This document shows positions 1-4,611 of a stretch of DNA of 6,112 nucleotides, piece by piece. The stretch spans positions 1 through 6,112 of the forward strand of contig JAITON010000001.1 of assembly GCA_031289935.1 (NCBI GenBank). Direction: 5' to 3'. Each line of letters opens with the position of its first letter. Position 1 is the first letter of the stretch. The notes below the pieces were generated by a model. That model made no database searches. It was not told where the DNA came from and worked only from the letters and a program-made list of their open reading frames with translations. This DNA comes from Treponema sp. Its GTDB lineage: Bacteria; Spirochaetota; Spirochaetia; Treponematales; Breznakiellaceae. The position numbers were made by a program, and so were the translations under genes.

Positions 1-25
1 CGCAGACGGAGCGGCATTGCGTTTA

Positions 26-70
26 CCCGCAGTTAGGCGAAGTCCGCGTAGCGGCGAGCCTGACTGCGGG
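26..70. repeat. Palindromic element 1 (GTTAGGC type)
   Basis: Two 13-bp arms, CCCGCAGTTAGGC (26-38) and GCCTGACTGCGGG (58-70), are inverted copies with one difference. The 19-bp centre holds a smaller hairpin, CCGC (44-47) and GCGG (51-54) around GTA. The outer GTTAGGC/GCCTGAC boxes and the inner CCGC/GCGG core are shared with the next element at 85-119, so the two belong to one family. It lies past the recombinase 3' end, in sequence without a credible gene. It could be a dispersed intergenic palindrome (REP-like) or a recombination site. Confidence 0.65.
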
Positions 71-84
71 CTTGCCCGCGCCCC

Positions 85-119
85 GTTAGGCAAAAGCCGC
101 GCAGCGGATTTTGCCTAAC
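85..119. repeat. Palindromic element 2 (GTTAGGC type)
   Basis: Perfect 11-bp arms GTTAGGCAAAA (85-95) and TTTTGCCTAAC (109-119) surround a 13-bp centre that itself folds as CCGC-GCA-GCGG (97-107). GTTAGGC fits the integron core-site pattern GTTRRRY and GCCTAAC fits the inverse core RYYYAAC, but their order is reversed relative to a normal attC. No U-tract follows a stem on either strand in the way a classic terminator needs. The structure is certain; the function is not known. Confidence 0.7.
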
Positions 120-125
120 TCCTTG

Positions 126-188
126 TAGACGCACCTTGTTTCGCTTATTTTCCCTAACCGGTACGAAAAGCGAACAAAGGTTCGTCTA
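126..188. repeat. Long imperfect inverted repeat
   Basis: A 21-bp left arm (126-146, starting TAGACG and ending TTCGCTT) and a 21-bp right arm (168-188, starting AAGCGAA and ending CGTCTA) are inverted copies matching at 18 of 21 positions. The 21-bp loop is AT-rich on its left and contains CCTAACCGG. Its sequence differs from the two GTTAGGC palindromes next to it. A folded strand would give a long hairpin with internal mismatches, similar in shape to structured single-stranded recombination sites, but the outer boxes do not match attC consensus. Confidence 0.6.
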
Positions 189-257
189 ATATACCCCTAC
201 CAACGCAGGGGACTTTGAACAGCCTATCATACCATCAAAAAAGCGTCAAGGCCCAGG

Positions 258-320
258 TCAACCGCCGCCCGGTGTATCGAGCGGTGGTTGTCCCCCCGGC
301 ACGTTCCGTTTGGCCGCATA
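258..320 (-). pseudogene. Remnant of a second recombinase C-terminus
   Basis: Read leftwards, 320-258 gives 20 codons and TGA. They match the final 20 residues of the intact recombinase next door at 13 positions, including A-K-R, V, Q and the terminal PLDTPGGG. No catalytic residue is included and the similarity stops at about 320, where the flank of the intact gene begins. It is therefore a fragment, not a gene. It may be the trace of an earlier recombinase or of a slippage-type duplication. The part encoding the last eight residues is near-identical, while the part before it has diverged. Confidence 0.6.
259..290. other. Recombination-core-like site, copy A
   Basis: Arms CAACCGCCGCCCG (259-271) and CGAGCGGTGGTTG (278-290) are inverted copies matching at 11 of 13 positions around the 6-bp centre GTGTAT. 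Two roughly 11-13 bp binding arms around a 6-8 bp spacer is the known layout of core sites for tyrosine recombinases. The site sits in a duplicated 3' end of a tyrosine recombinase gene. The inner right arm ends at 284, exactly where the 65-bp repeat ends. That it acts as a crossover site is inference. Confidence 0.4.
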
Positions 321-360
321 AGCAGGCTATCATACCATCAAAAAAGCGTCAGGGCCCAGG

Positions 361-1512
361 TCAACCGCCGCCCGGTGTATCGAGCGGGCTTTGCACCCTC
401 AGCACATCCCGTTTGGCCACATGGGTGTAACGTTCGGTGGTTCTGACCGACGCGTGGCCCAGAAGGCTTTGTATGTACCGTACTTCCGTCCCGGTTTCCA
501 TGAGGTGGGTGGCAAAGGAGTGCCGGAGACTGTGAATTGAGGCGTCTTTTGCGATACCGGCTTTCTCCAGGGCCTTGTCAAAGATTTTTTGAGCGGAACG
601 GATCGACAAATGGCAATCCGCGGGAAAACCCGGGAAAAGCCAGTTATCAATGGTAAAGAGCTTGTAATACTCCCGCAAACTTTCCGCCACGACGTCCGAA
701 AGCATGGTGTACCGGTCTTTCCGCCCCTTGCCGCCGCGGACAAAAACCGTCTTACGCGCCAAATCAATCTGATCCCGCTTGAGCGTTACCGCCTCGCTGA
801 CCCGCAGGCCCGATGAATACGCCAGCATGAGCAGCAAACGATGTTTGGGATTCTGTACCGCGTCGAGCAATTGCCCGATTTCCGGCTTCGCGAGTATGGA
901 CGGGAGGCGTTTGTCCTGCCGGGGGCGGCGCTGTTCGCGCACGCAATCCCGGTTAAGGACGTTCCGGTAAAAAAACTTGACCGCGCTCATGGCCAGATTC
1001 ATGGATGAGGCTGAAAAACCCCGGGTTTTTTCCAAAAGGGCCAGATAGCGTTTTATATCCGCCGCTTCAAGAGCCTCCGGTGGTTTTTGCACGGTCCTGC
1101 ACAGGTCGCGGTTGTAATGGATATACGCCTGCATCGTCTTAGGGCTATATTTCCTGGCATAGAGCTCGGTTTCAAGCCGGGCAAGAGCCTCGGGGGGGAA
1201 AAAATCAGGCTTATCCGAAAGGATAGGGGCGGGAAGTTCCATGCGGCCGGCCCCGTCCCAGTTTTGGCCGAAGAAACCATGGACGGTAACCGGTGTTTCC
1301 GCGTCCTGCCGGACGATAACATGGGGAATATCCGCAAATATCCGGGCCAGAGCCTGTTCACCGGTACTACGGGCGCAGGCTATGTACTGATGATTTTGAG
1401 CATCCCAAGAGCCGGGGCCCTGTTGCGTCAGGCGGGTAAACAGGGGTTTATCATCATCATAAAAGGGAATTCTGATGTTTCCCGCCTCGTGAAAGAGATA
1501 TACTACATCCAT
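361..1512 (-). CDS. Tyrosine recombinase/integrase with extra N-terminal domain
   Basis: This 383-aa site-specific tyrosine recombinase should cut and rejoin DNA through a phosphotyrosine. All catalytic residues are visible: R237 in GLRVSE, K262 in GGKGRKD, H327 and R330 in HSLRH, H353 in LLGH and the nucleophile Y362 in RYTH. An SAM-like core-binding domain lies at about 104-190 (KYSPKTMQAY and following). Residues 1-100 are an added domain I cannot name; plain XerC/XerD lack it. The C-terminus (RVQSPLD) resembles integron integrases, but the roughly 20-residue insert typical of IntI between the K and H-x-x-R motifs is absent. I chose the ATG at 1512 because longer in-frame versions would run into the preceding gene and read as low-complexity Arg/Gly/Pro. 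No strong RBS is seen. It follows the 227-aa gene by 38 bp, so co-transcription is likely. Its 3' end is duplicated downstream. Confidence 0.9.
   Translation of the reverse strand: MDVVYLFHEAGNIRIPFYDDDKPLFTRLTQQGPGSWDAQNHQYIACARSTGEQALARIFADIPHVIVRQDAETPVTVHGFFGQNWDGAGRMELPAPILSDKPDFFPPEALARLETELYARKYSPKTMQAYIHYNRDLCRTVQKPPEALEAADIKRYLALLEKTRGFSASSMNLAMSAVKFFYRNVLNRDCVREQRRPRQDKRLPSILAKPEIGQLLDAVQNPKHRLLLMLAYSSGLRVSEAVTLKRDQIDLARKTVFVRGGKGRKDRYTMLSDVVAESLREYYKLFTIDNWLFPGFPADCHLSIRSAQKIFDKALEKAGIAKDASIHSLRHSFATHLMETGTEVRYIQSLLGHASVRTTERYTHVAKRDVLRVQSPLDTPGGG
362..393. other. Recombination-core-like site, copy B
   Basis: This is the same layout as the site at 259-290, here embedded in the last codons of the intact recombinase gene. 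The left arm and 6-bp centre are identical to copy A, while the right arm (381-393) has drifted in its outer part, leaving 9 of 13 matched positions. The inner seven positions keep one mismatch, as in copy A. If copy A is a working site, this one would be its partner inside the gene end. Confidence 0.35.
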
Positions 1513-1550
1513 ATTTTTTGCATCCGTTCCAGGGGCCCGGGCCGGCGCCT

Positions 1551-2234
1551 TTAGGGGACGATGGCGTTCACGATTTCGCCCCAGGGGCCCTTGACCTTGC
1601 TGCCCCGGCGCCCTTCCCAGCGGGCCACCGCGTAGAGCCGCTTGCCCCGGTCGGCCTCGGTAAAGAGATCTTTCCAGATAAAGGCCGCGCTGGTGCTGAA
1701 GTAGGAATTGTGCAGGTCCGTCTCGTGCTCGGGCGGGGCCTCCTGAAAGCCCCAGAGGACCTCCGCGCCGTGGCAATGCACCGGGATAGCCCGTCTCCCG
1801 TTTCCCGAATCCTTCATGGCCCCTTTAAGGATACGGGGGCCCGCCGGGACCAGGTTCAGGGTGGGCCAGGTTTCGATCTCCTCGTGGTGGGTGTAGGTGG
1901 TATCCTGGTTGGGAATGCCCATGGCCGCCCGGTCCATATCGGTGACCGGCGCAAAGCGCAGGTACTGGTTGACGAAAAGCCGGGCCCGGGTCTCGGCGGC
2001 GGCCCGGGCTTTGTTTTTCGCCTGGGTTTCTACCGGCGTGTGGGCCCCCTTGACCGCAGCCCAGGCGGTCTGCCAGGCGCTGTAGACGGCGCTCAGCTCA
2101 TCCAGAGCGGCCTGGGGTATATGGGTCCAGACCGGGTCCTGGCCCGTGCACCGGGCGGTTACATAGGAAACCAGGTTTCCCAGCCAACGGTCAAAGTCTG
2201 CATCCCGGGAAGGGATGTAGTCGGTATGCGACAT
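1551..2234 (-). CDS. Conserved hypothetical protein, MSHTDYIPSRDADF type
   Basis: A 227-aa protein of a family I recognise only as hypothetical, seen in spirochaetes and some other gut bacteria. It starts MSHTDYIPSRDADF. It has an Ala-rich, mostly helical half (about 10-95, with the charged stretch KNKARAAAETRAR). It then has DTTYTHHEE and a probable beta-rich domain (about 120-227) ending GPWGEIVNAIVP, which resembles a fibronectin/Ig-like fold. I see no signal peptide or membrane segment, so it is probably cytoplasmic. The ATG is fixed by AAGGAGG six bases upstream. The recombinase follows 38 bp downstream, and the upstream leader carries a 21-bp tandem repeat. The neighbourhood suggests cargo of, or partner to, a mobile element. 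The longer antisense frame over the same DNA lacks this support. Confidence 0.85.
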   Translation of the reverse strand: MSHTDYIPSRDADFDRWLGNLVSYVTARCTGQDPVWTHIPQAALDELSAVYSAWQTAWAAVKGAHTPVETQAKNKARAAAETRARLFVNQYLRFAPVTDMDRAAMGIPNQDTTYTHHEEIETWPTLNLVPAGPRILKGAMKDSGNGRRAIPVHCHGAEVLWGFQEAPPEHETDLHNSYFSTSAAFIWKDLFTEADRGKRLYAVARWEGRRGSKVKGPWGEIVNAIVP

Positions 2235-2590
2235 AATGCGCCTCCTTGTGTGATAGGGAGGGCGCTGAGGATCCTCAGGTTACTCAGCAGATTCCTGATG
2301 TCCATCAGCAGCTCCCTGGTGTTATGGTAGATATTGGTATATCCGCCCCGAATATTTGAGCCCCCGCTCTGGAGACTTGAATATTTGCTCTGGAAATTTG
2401 AGTCCCTGCCCCGGCGGCTTGAATATCCGCCCCGGAAATTTGAGTCTTTGCCCCGGAGACTTGAATATCCGCCCTGGAAATTTGAGTCTTTGCCCTGGAA
2501 ATTTGAGTCTCTACCGCGGGAAACCGGCGGGCAGGGGGGGAAGCGGCGGGGAACGGCCTTCAAGTTGGAATTCATTGATTCAAGGCTCAT
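2159..2590 (-). CDS. Possible heptapeptide-repeat protein (doubtful)
   Basis: This 143-codon frame reads leftwards from an ATG at 2590 through the 21-bp repeats. It gives seven-residue units such as KDSNFQG and GYSSLRG, then a leucine-rich stretch with heptad spacing (ELLMDIR, NLLSNLR). In its favour, the predicted transcription start of the promoter at 2598-2626 falls at or next to this ATG, which would make it a leaderless gene, and the heptad pattern continues beyond the clean repeats. Against it, there is no RBS, and the last 25 codons overlap the start of the 227-aa gene in another frame. Differences between repeat units mostly change the amino acid in this frame. The tract may simply be untranslated leader. 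Confidence 0.25.
   Translation of the reverse strand: MSLESMNSNLKAVPRRFPPCPPVSRGRDSNFQGKDSNFQGGYSSLRGKDSNFRGGYSSRRGRDSNFQSKYSSLQSGGSNIRGGYTNIYHNTRELLMDIRNLLSNLRILSALPITQGGALCRIPTTSLPGMQTLTVGWETWFPM
2241..2247 (-). promoter_or_regulatory. Strong RBS of the 227-aa gene
   Basis: Read leftwards this is AAGGAGG, six bases before the ATG at 2234. It fixes the start codon and shows that the 227-aa frame, not the overlapping antisense frame, is translated. Confidence 0.8.
2265..2308. promoter_or_regulatory. Pair of CTGA...TCAG palindromes before the RBS
   Basis: CTGAGGATCCTCAG (2265-2278) is a perfect 14-bp palindrome 17 bp upstream of the RBS of the 227-aa gene. CTGATG-TC-CATCAG (2295-2308) is a second 14-bp palindrome with a 2-bp non-symmetric centre. 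Both share CTGA/TCAG ends and their centres are 30 bp apart, close to three helical turns. They could bind a dimeric regulator or form small hairpins in the leader mRNA. Chance cannot be excluded. Confidence 0.35.
2335..2523. repeat. 21-bp tandem repeat, nine units
   Basis: Units start at 2335, 2356, 2377, 2398, 2419, 2440, 2461, 2482 and 2503, each beginning TTG on the + strand. Two versions mostly alternate, TTGAATATCCGCC and TTGAGTCTTTGCC, giving a 42-bp higher-order period. The tails alternate between CTGGAAAT-like and CCGGAGAC-like. Weaker 21-bp periodicity continues left to about 2284 (TCAGCAG at 2284 and again at 2305). Because 21 is a multiple of three, all frames of the minus strand stay open through the tract. 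It lies in the transcribed leader of the 227-aa gene, downstream of the promoter at 2598-2626. It may be a heptapeptide-coding minisatellite, an array of binding sites spaced two helical turns apart, or a slippage-prone spacer. Confidence 0.9.
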
Positions 2591-2597
2591 AGAAATA

Positions 2598-2626
2598 AGT
2601 ATAGCAAAGGCGGGGGAATTTGTCCA
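2598..2626 (-). promoter_or_regulatory. Sigma70-like promoter for the leftward module
   Basis: Read leftwards, TGGACA (2626-2621) and TATACT (2603-2598) are separated by exactly 17 bp. Each box has one mismatch to consensus. The start point would be near 2591, directly at the ATG at 2590 and 356 bp before the 227-aa gene. It is the best promoter in the left half and probably drives the repeat leader, the 227-aa gene and the recombinase. Confidence 0.65.
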
Positions 2627-2636
2627 TGGTTTGTCG

Positions 2637-2666
2637 AAAAAAAACGCCGCTATGGGGGGGAAACGG
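2637..2666 (-). terminator. Weak terminator after the GntR gene
   Basis: Read leftwards just past the gntR stop codon: CCGTT, a 10-base C-rich loop, AGCGG, CG, then eight T. The stem is only five pairs, one of them a wobble, so the T-run is the main evidence. It lies between the regulator gene and the promoter of the next leftward unit, a sensible place for a terminator. Confidence 0.35.
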
Positions 2667-2669
2667 GGC

Positions 2670-3341
2670 TCAGGGGCCGAAGAACGCGGGGAACTCAGCC
2701 CGCAGAATGGCCTCTTCTACCTCCAGCTTCCGCAGGTGCCCTTGCAGCTCCCGGCGGGCATCCTCCAGGCTCCCTTCTTGAAGGGCCCTGAGGATGCTCC
2801 GGTGCTGGTTCACGACGTCCCCGGCAATGCCGCTGAACCAGGTCGAAAGGAGCCTGACCCGGCGGTAATGGCCGTTTCTGCCGGTGAGCACGTTCCAGGC
2901 GAGGTCCTGGCCGGCTATCTCGTAAAAGGTCCGGTGGAAATCATCATCATAATTGACCAGGGCTACGAAATCGCCCTGCTCAATGGCCTTGCGCTGGGCC
3001 TCGATGATTGCTTCCAGGGTTTCGAAGCAGGGGCCGCCGCACCGTTCCAGGAAGGGGCTCAGGACCGCCAGTTCCAGGCTTTCCCGGAGAAAAAACTCCT
3101 GCTCCACCTGGGCAAAATCGATGAGGGATACAAAGGTGCCTTTTTGGGGCAGGATATTGATCAGGTCCTCCTTGGCCAGGTGGATAAAGGCCTCCCGTAC
3201 GGGGGTGCGGCTTACGCTGAACCGGAGGGATATTTCGGTTTCGCTGATGGAGGCGCCGGGGACCAGGTTGAGGTTGAGAATATCCTGCCGCAGGGTGTCA
3301 TAGACTTGATCCTGAACACTATAACGGAACCGTTTGATCAT
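2670..3341 (-). CDS. GntR family transcriptional regulator, FCD domain
   Basis: A 223-aa DNA-binding regulator of the FadR/FCD subfamily of GntR. An N-terminal winged helix-turn-helix spans about 8-72, with the family hallmarks VPGASISETEIS, SVSRTPVREA and QKGTFV. The all-helical FCD ligand domain spans about 78-215. The metal-binding residues typical of FCD domains are present: D132 and H136 in DDDFH, H180 in NQH and H202 in GHL. FCD proteins usually bind small carboxylic acids and release DNA on binding; the ligand here cannot be read from sequence. The start is supported by AGGAGGGG six bases upstream and the length is normal. It is divergent from the M42 peptidase gene across 129 bp, so it is likely to control that gene and itself. 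Confidence 0.93.
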   Translation of the reverse strand: MIKRFRYSVQDQVYDTLRQDILNLNLVPGASISETEISLRFSVSRTPVREAFIHLAKEDLINILPQKGTFVSLIDFAQVEQEFFLRESLELAVLSPFLERCGGPCFETLEAIIEAQRKAIEQGDFVALVNYDDDFHRTFYEIAGQDLAWNVLTGRNGHYRRVRLLSTWFSGIAGDVVNQHRSILRALQEGSLEDARRELQGHLRKLEVEEAILRAEFPAFFGP

Positions 3342-3375
3342 GGGACCCCTCCTTTTGGTATGCTGGTTATAGGCT

Positions 3376-3404
3376 AGTATATAGGAAACGGGGCTGGTGG
3401 GGAA
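3376..3404 (-). promoter_or_regulatory. Possible gntR promoter
   Basis: Read leftwards, TATACT (3381-3376) is a good -10 box, with TTCCCC (3404-3399) 17 bp upstream as a poor -35 with three of six matches. The start point would be near 3369, giving a short leader containing the RBS. A weak -35 would be consistent with an activated or low-level promoter. Confidence 0.4.
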
Positions 3405-3405
3405 G

Positions 3406-3428
3406 GCCGGACCGGCTGGTTGTTACCA
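3406..3428. promoter_or_regulatory. Candidate operators in the divergent gap
   Basis: Two small palindromes lie side by side between the divergent genes. GCCGG-A-CCGGC (3406-3416) is perfect. TGGT-TGTT-ACCA (3417-3428) overlaps the -35 box of the peptidase promoter. FadR-type regulators bind TGG-N5-CCA or TNGT-N3-ACNA sites; the second palindrome has the right half-sites with one extra base in the spacer. A protein bound there would block RNA polymerase at the peptidase promoter. The sites are visible; binding by the neighbouring GntR is inference. Confidence 0.4.
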
Positions 3429-3448
3429 TGAGGCTGATGGGCTATAGT
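3420..3448 (+). promoter_or_regulatory. Promoter of the M42 peptidase gene
   Basis: TTGTTA (3420-3425) and TATAGT (3443-3448) are separated by 17 bp, with four and five of six consensus matches. The start point would be near 3455. This rules out the in-frame GTG at 3447 as a start, since it lies in the -10 box, and supports the ATG at 3471. Confidence 0.6.
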
Positions 3449-3470
3449 GGGGAATTATGGGGGCTTGAGG

Positions 3471-4559
3471 ATGGACAAAGAGCAGAATCTTTTGATGATT
3501 AAGGAACTTTCCGATGCCGCCGGTCCTTCGGGTTTTGAGGACGGGGCTGTGGCGGTAATCCGCCGCTACGGGGAGGGGCTGGGGGTCTGGCGGGAGGACG
3601 CTATGCGGAACCTTAGGGTCCAGCGGGCCGGGCCGGGGGGCGGTACGGGGGGCGGGAAGCCGGTCCTGATGCTGGACGCCCACAGCGACGAGCTGGGCTT
3701 TATGGTCAGGGCGATACGGCCTAACGGGACTCTGGACTTTATTCCCCTGGGGAGCTGGGTTCCTGCTCATGTGCCGGCCCACAAGGTACGGGTCCGCAAT
3801 ACTCTGGGGGAATGGCTTCCGGGTATCGTGGCCACGAAGCCGCCCCACTTGAGTTCCGATACGGAACGGAGGGCTGCGCCGGAATTGAGCGGTATGGTGA
3901 TCGACCTGGGGGCCTCCAGCGACCGGGAGATCCGGAGGGACTATCATATCGGCGTGGCCGCTCCGGTGGTTCCCGGCTCGGCTTTTGAGTACCTGGCGGA
4001 ACGGGATATTATGATGGGCAAGGCTCTGGACGACCGCCTGGGCTGCGCGGCGCTTCTGGTAACGCTGCGGGAACTGGCCGGAGAGGATCTGGGGGTGGAT
4101 ATTACGGGCGCTTTCTCTGCTCAGGAAGAGATGGGGCTCCGGGGCGCGGCGGTTACTGCCCTGGAGACCCGGCCCGATATCGCTATCTGTTTTGAGGGCT
4201 GTCCTGCGGACGATACTCTGGTGGAGCCTTACGCGGTACAGACGGCCCTGAGAAAGGGTCCTATGCTCAGGCATATTGACCTGCGCATGATCACTAACCC
4301 GCGGTTCCAGCGCTTTGCCTTGGACCTGGCCGCCGCTCAGGGTATCCCGGTCCAGGAGGCGGTGCGTACGGGGGGCGGGACCAATGCCGGGGCTATTCAT
4401 CTGGCCGCTAAGGCGGTGCCGGTGATCGTTATCGGGGCGCCGGTCCGGTACATCCACACTCACTATGGTATCGCCTCCTACGGGGACTTCGAGGGTACCG
4501 TGAAACTGGCCTGCGGGGTTATCCGCAGCCTCAACCGCGGCGTGATTGCGGGGTTTTAG
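3471..4559 (+). CDS. M42 family metallo-aminopeptidase
   Basis: A 362-aa cytoplasmic di-metal aminopeptidase of the M42 family (glutamyl aminopeptidase/FrvX/YsdC type, often miscalled endoglucanase), which trims N-terminal residues from peptides. Family motifs are in order: H71 and D73 in DAHSDELGF, D187 in ALDDRLG (bridging metal), E219 (catalytic base) and E220 (metal) in AQEEMGLRGA. Then come E242 in ICFEG at the usual Asp/Glu ligand site, GGGTNAGAIH at 301-310 (many relatives have TDA), and H329 in RYIHTH. M42 enzymes commonly form tetrahedral 12-mers. A Gly-rich loop, PGGGTGGGK, sits at 55-63. The length is normal. The ATG at 3471 is preferred over the GTG at 3447 because of the promoter position. 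The gene is divergent from the FCD regulator, which hints at peptide or amino-acid-linked control. Confidence 0.92.
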   Translation: MDKEQNLLMIKELSDAAGPSGFEDGAVAVIRRYGEGLGVWREDAMRNLRVQRAGPGGGTGGGKPVLMLDAHSDELGFMVRAIRPNGTLDFIPLGSWVPAHVPAHKVRVRNTLGEWLPGIVATKPPHLSSDTERRAAPELSGMVIDLGASSDREIRRDYHIGVAAPVVPGSAFEYLAERDIMMGKALDDRLGCAALLVTLRELAGEDLGVDITGAFSAQEEMGLRGAAVTALETRPDIAICFEGCPADDTLVEPYAVQTALRKGPMLRHIDLRMITNPRFQRFALDLAAAQGIPVQEAVRTGGGTNAGAIHLAAKAVPVIVIGAPVRYIHTHYGIASYGDFEGTVKLACGVIRSLNRGVIAGF

Positions 4560-4576
4560 AAAGGCGCCCTTTCATC

Positions 4577-4605
4577 TTCAATTTCAATCAGCTTTCTGGT
4601 AAAAT
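4577..4605 (+). promoter_or_regulatory. Extended -10 promoter of the Cys-rich gene
   Basis: TGG-TAAAAT (4597-4605) is an extended -10 element. TTCAAT (4577-4582), 17 bp upstream of TAAAAT, is a weak -35. The start point would be about 4612, the A of the ATG itself, so the first gene may be read from a leaderless mRNA. The 52-bp gap after the peptidase also holds a 5-bp stem AAAGG-CGC-CCTTT (4560-4572), too weak to call a terminator. Confidence 0.45.
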
Positions 4606-4611
4606 GGGCCT

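Larger units (their letters stand above)
220..387. repeat. 65-bp direct repeat, two copies 103 bp apart
   Basis: Copy A is 220-284 and copy B is 323-387; they differ at only two positions (223/326 and 249/352). Copy B covers the last eight codons and stop of the recombinase gene plus 38 bp of downstream flank. Outside the 65 bp, similarity continues more weakly on the recombinase side (285-320 against 388-423), including an identical CCGTTTGGCC. The pattern is a tandem duplication of the gene's 3' end in which one segment stayed nearly identical. That could reflect recent duplication, gene conversion, or recombination through the segment. Confidence 0.85.

Noticed and set aside
85..119. Rho-independent terminator for the recombinase transcript
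   Set aside because: The stem is strong, but the T-run is within the arm instead of following it, and the element lies more than 200 bp past the stop codon.
26..119. Calling the palindromes true integron attC sites
   Set aside because: Box order within each palindrome is reversed, the one correctly ordered interval is too short, and the recombinase lacks the IntI insert. Kept only as a question.
220..252. Leftward promoter TTGACG-17-TAGGCT in each direct repeat copy
   Set aside because: The -10 box is poor and no gene follows in the visible sequence.
1..393. CRISPR array
   Set aside because: There are only two direct repeat copies, both long, and no regular spacers or cas genes.
215..430. 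71-aa frame on the + strand across the direct repeats
   Set aside because: It is only the antisense of the duplicated recombinase end, with no RBS and no family resemblance.
1513..1776. N-terminal extension of the recombinase to an ATG at 1776
   Set aside because: The added 88 residues are Arg/Gly/Pro-rich low complexity and lie inside the upstream 227-aa gene in another frame.
1518..2330. 270-aa frame on the + strand, longer than the gene opposite
   Set aside because: Antisense shadow of the 227-aa gene: Gly/Pro/Arg-rich, no RBS, while the opposite strand has AAGGAGG at the right distance and a recognisable protein.
2334..3377. 347-aa frame on the + strand through the repeats and the GntR gene
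   Set aside because: It overlaps a clear FCD-GntR regulator on the other strand and has no domain or RBS of its own. Open frames opposite GC-rich genes are expected here.
3423..4463. 346-aa frame on the - strand opposite the M42 peptidase
   Set aside because: Pro/Arg/His-rich shadow of a gene with complete catalytic motifs.
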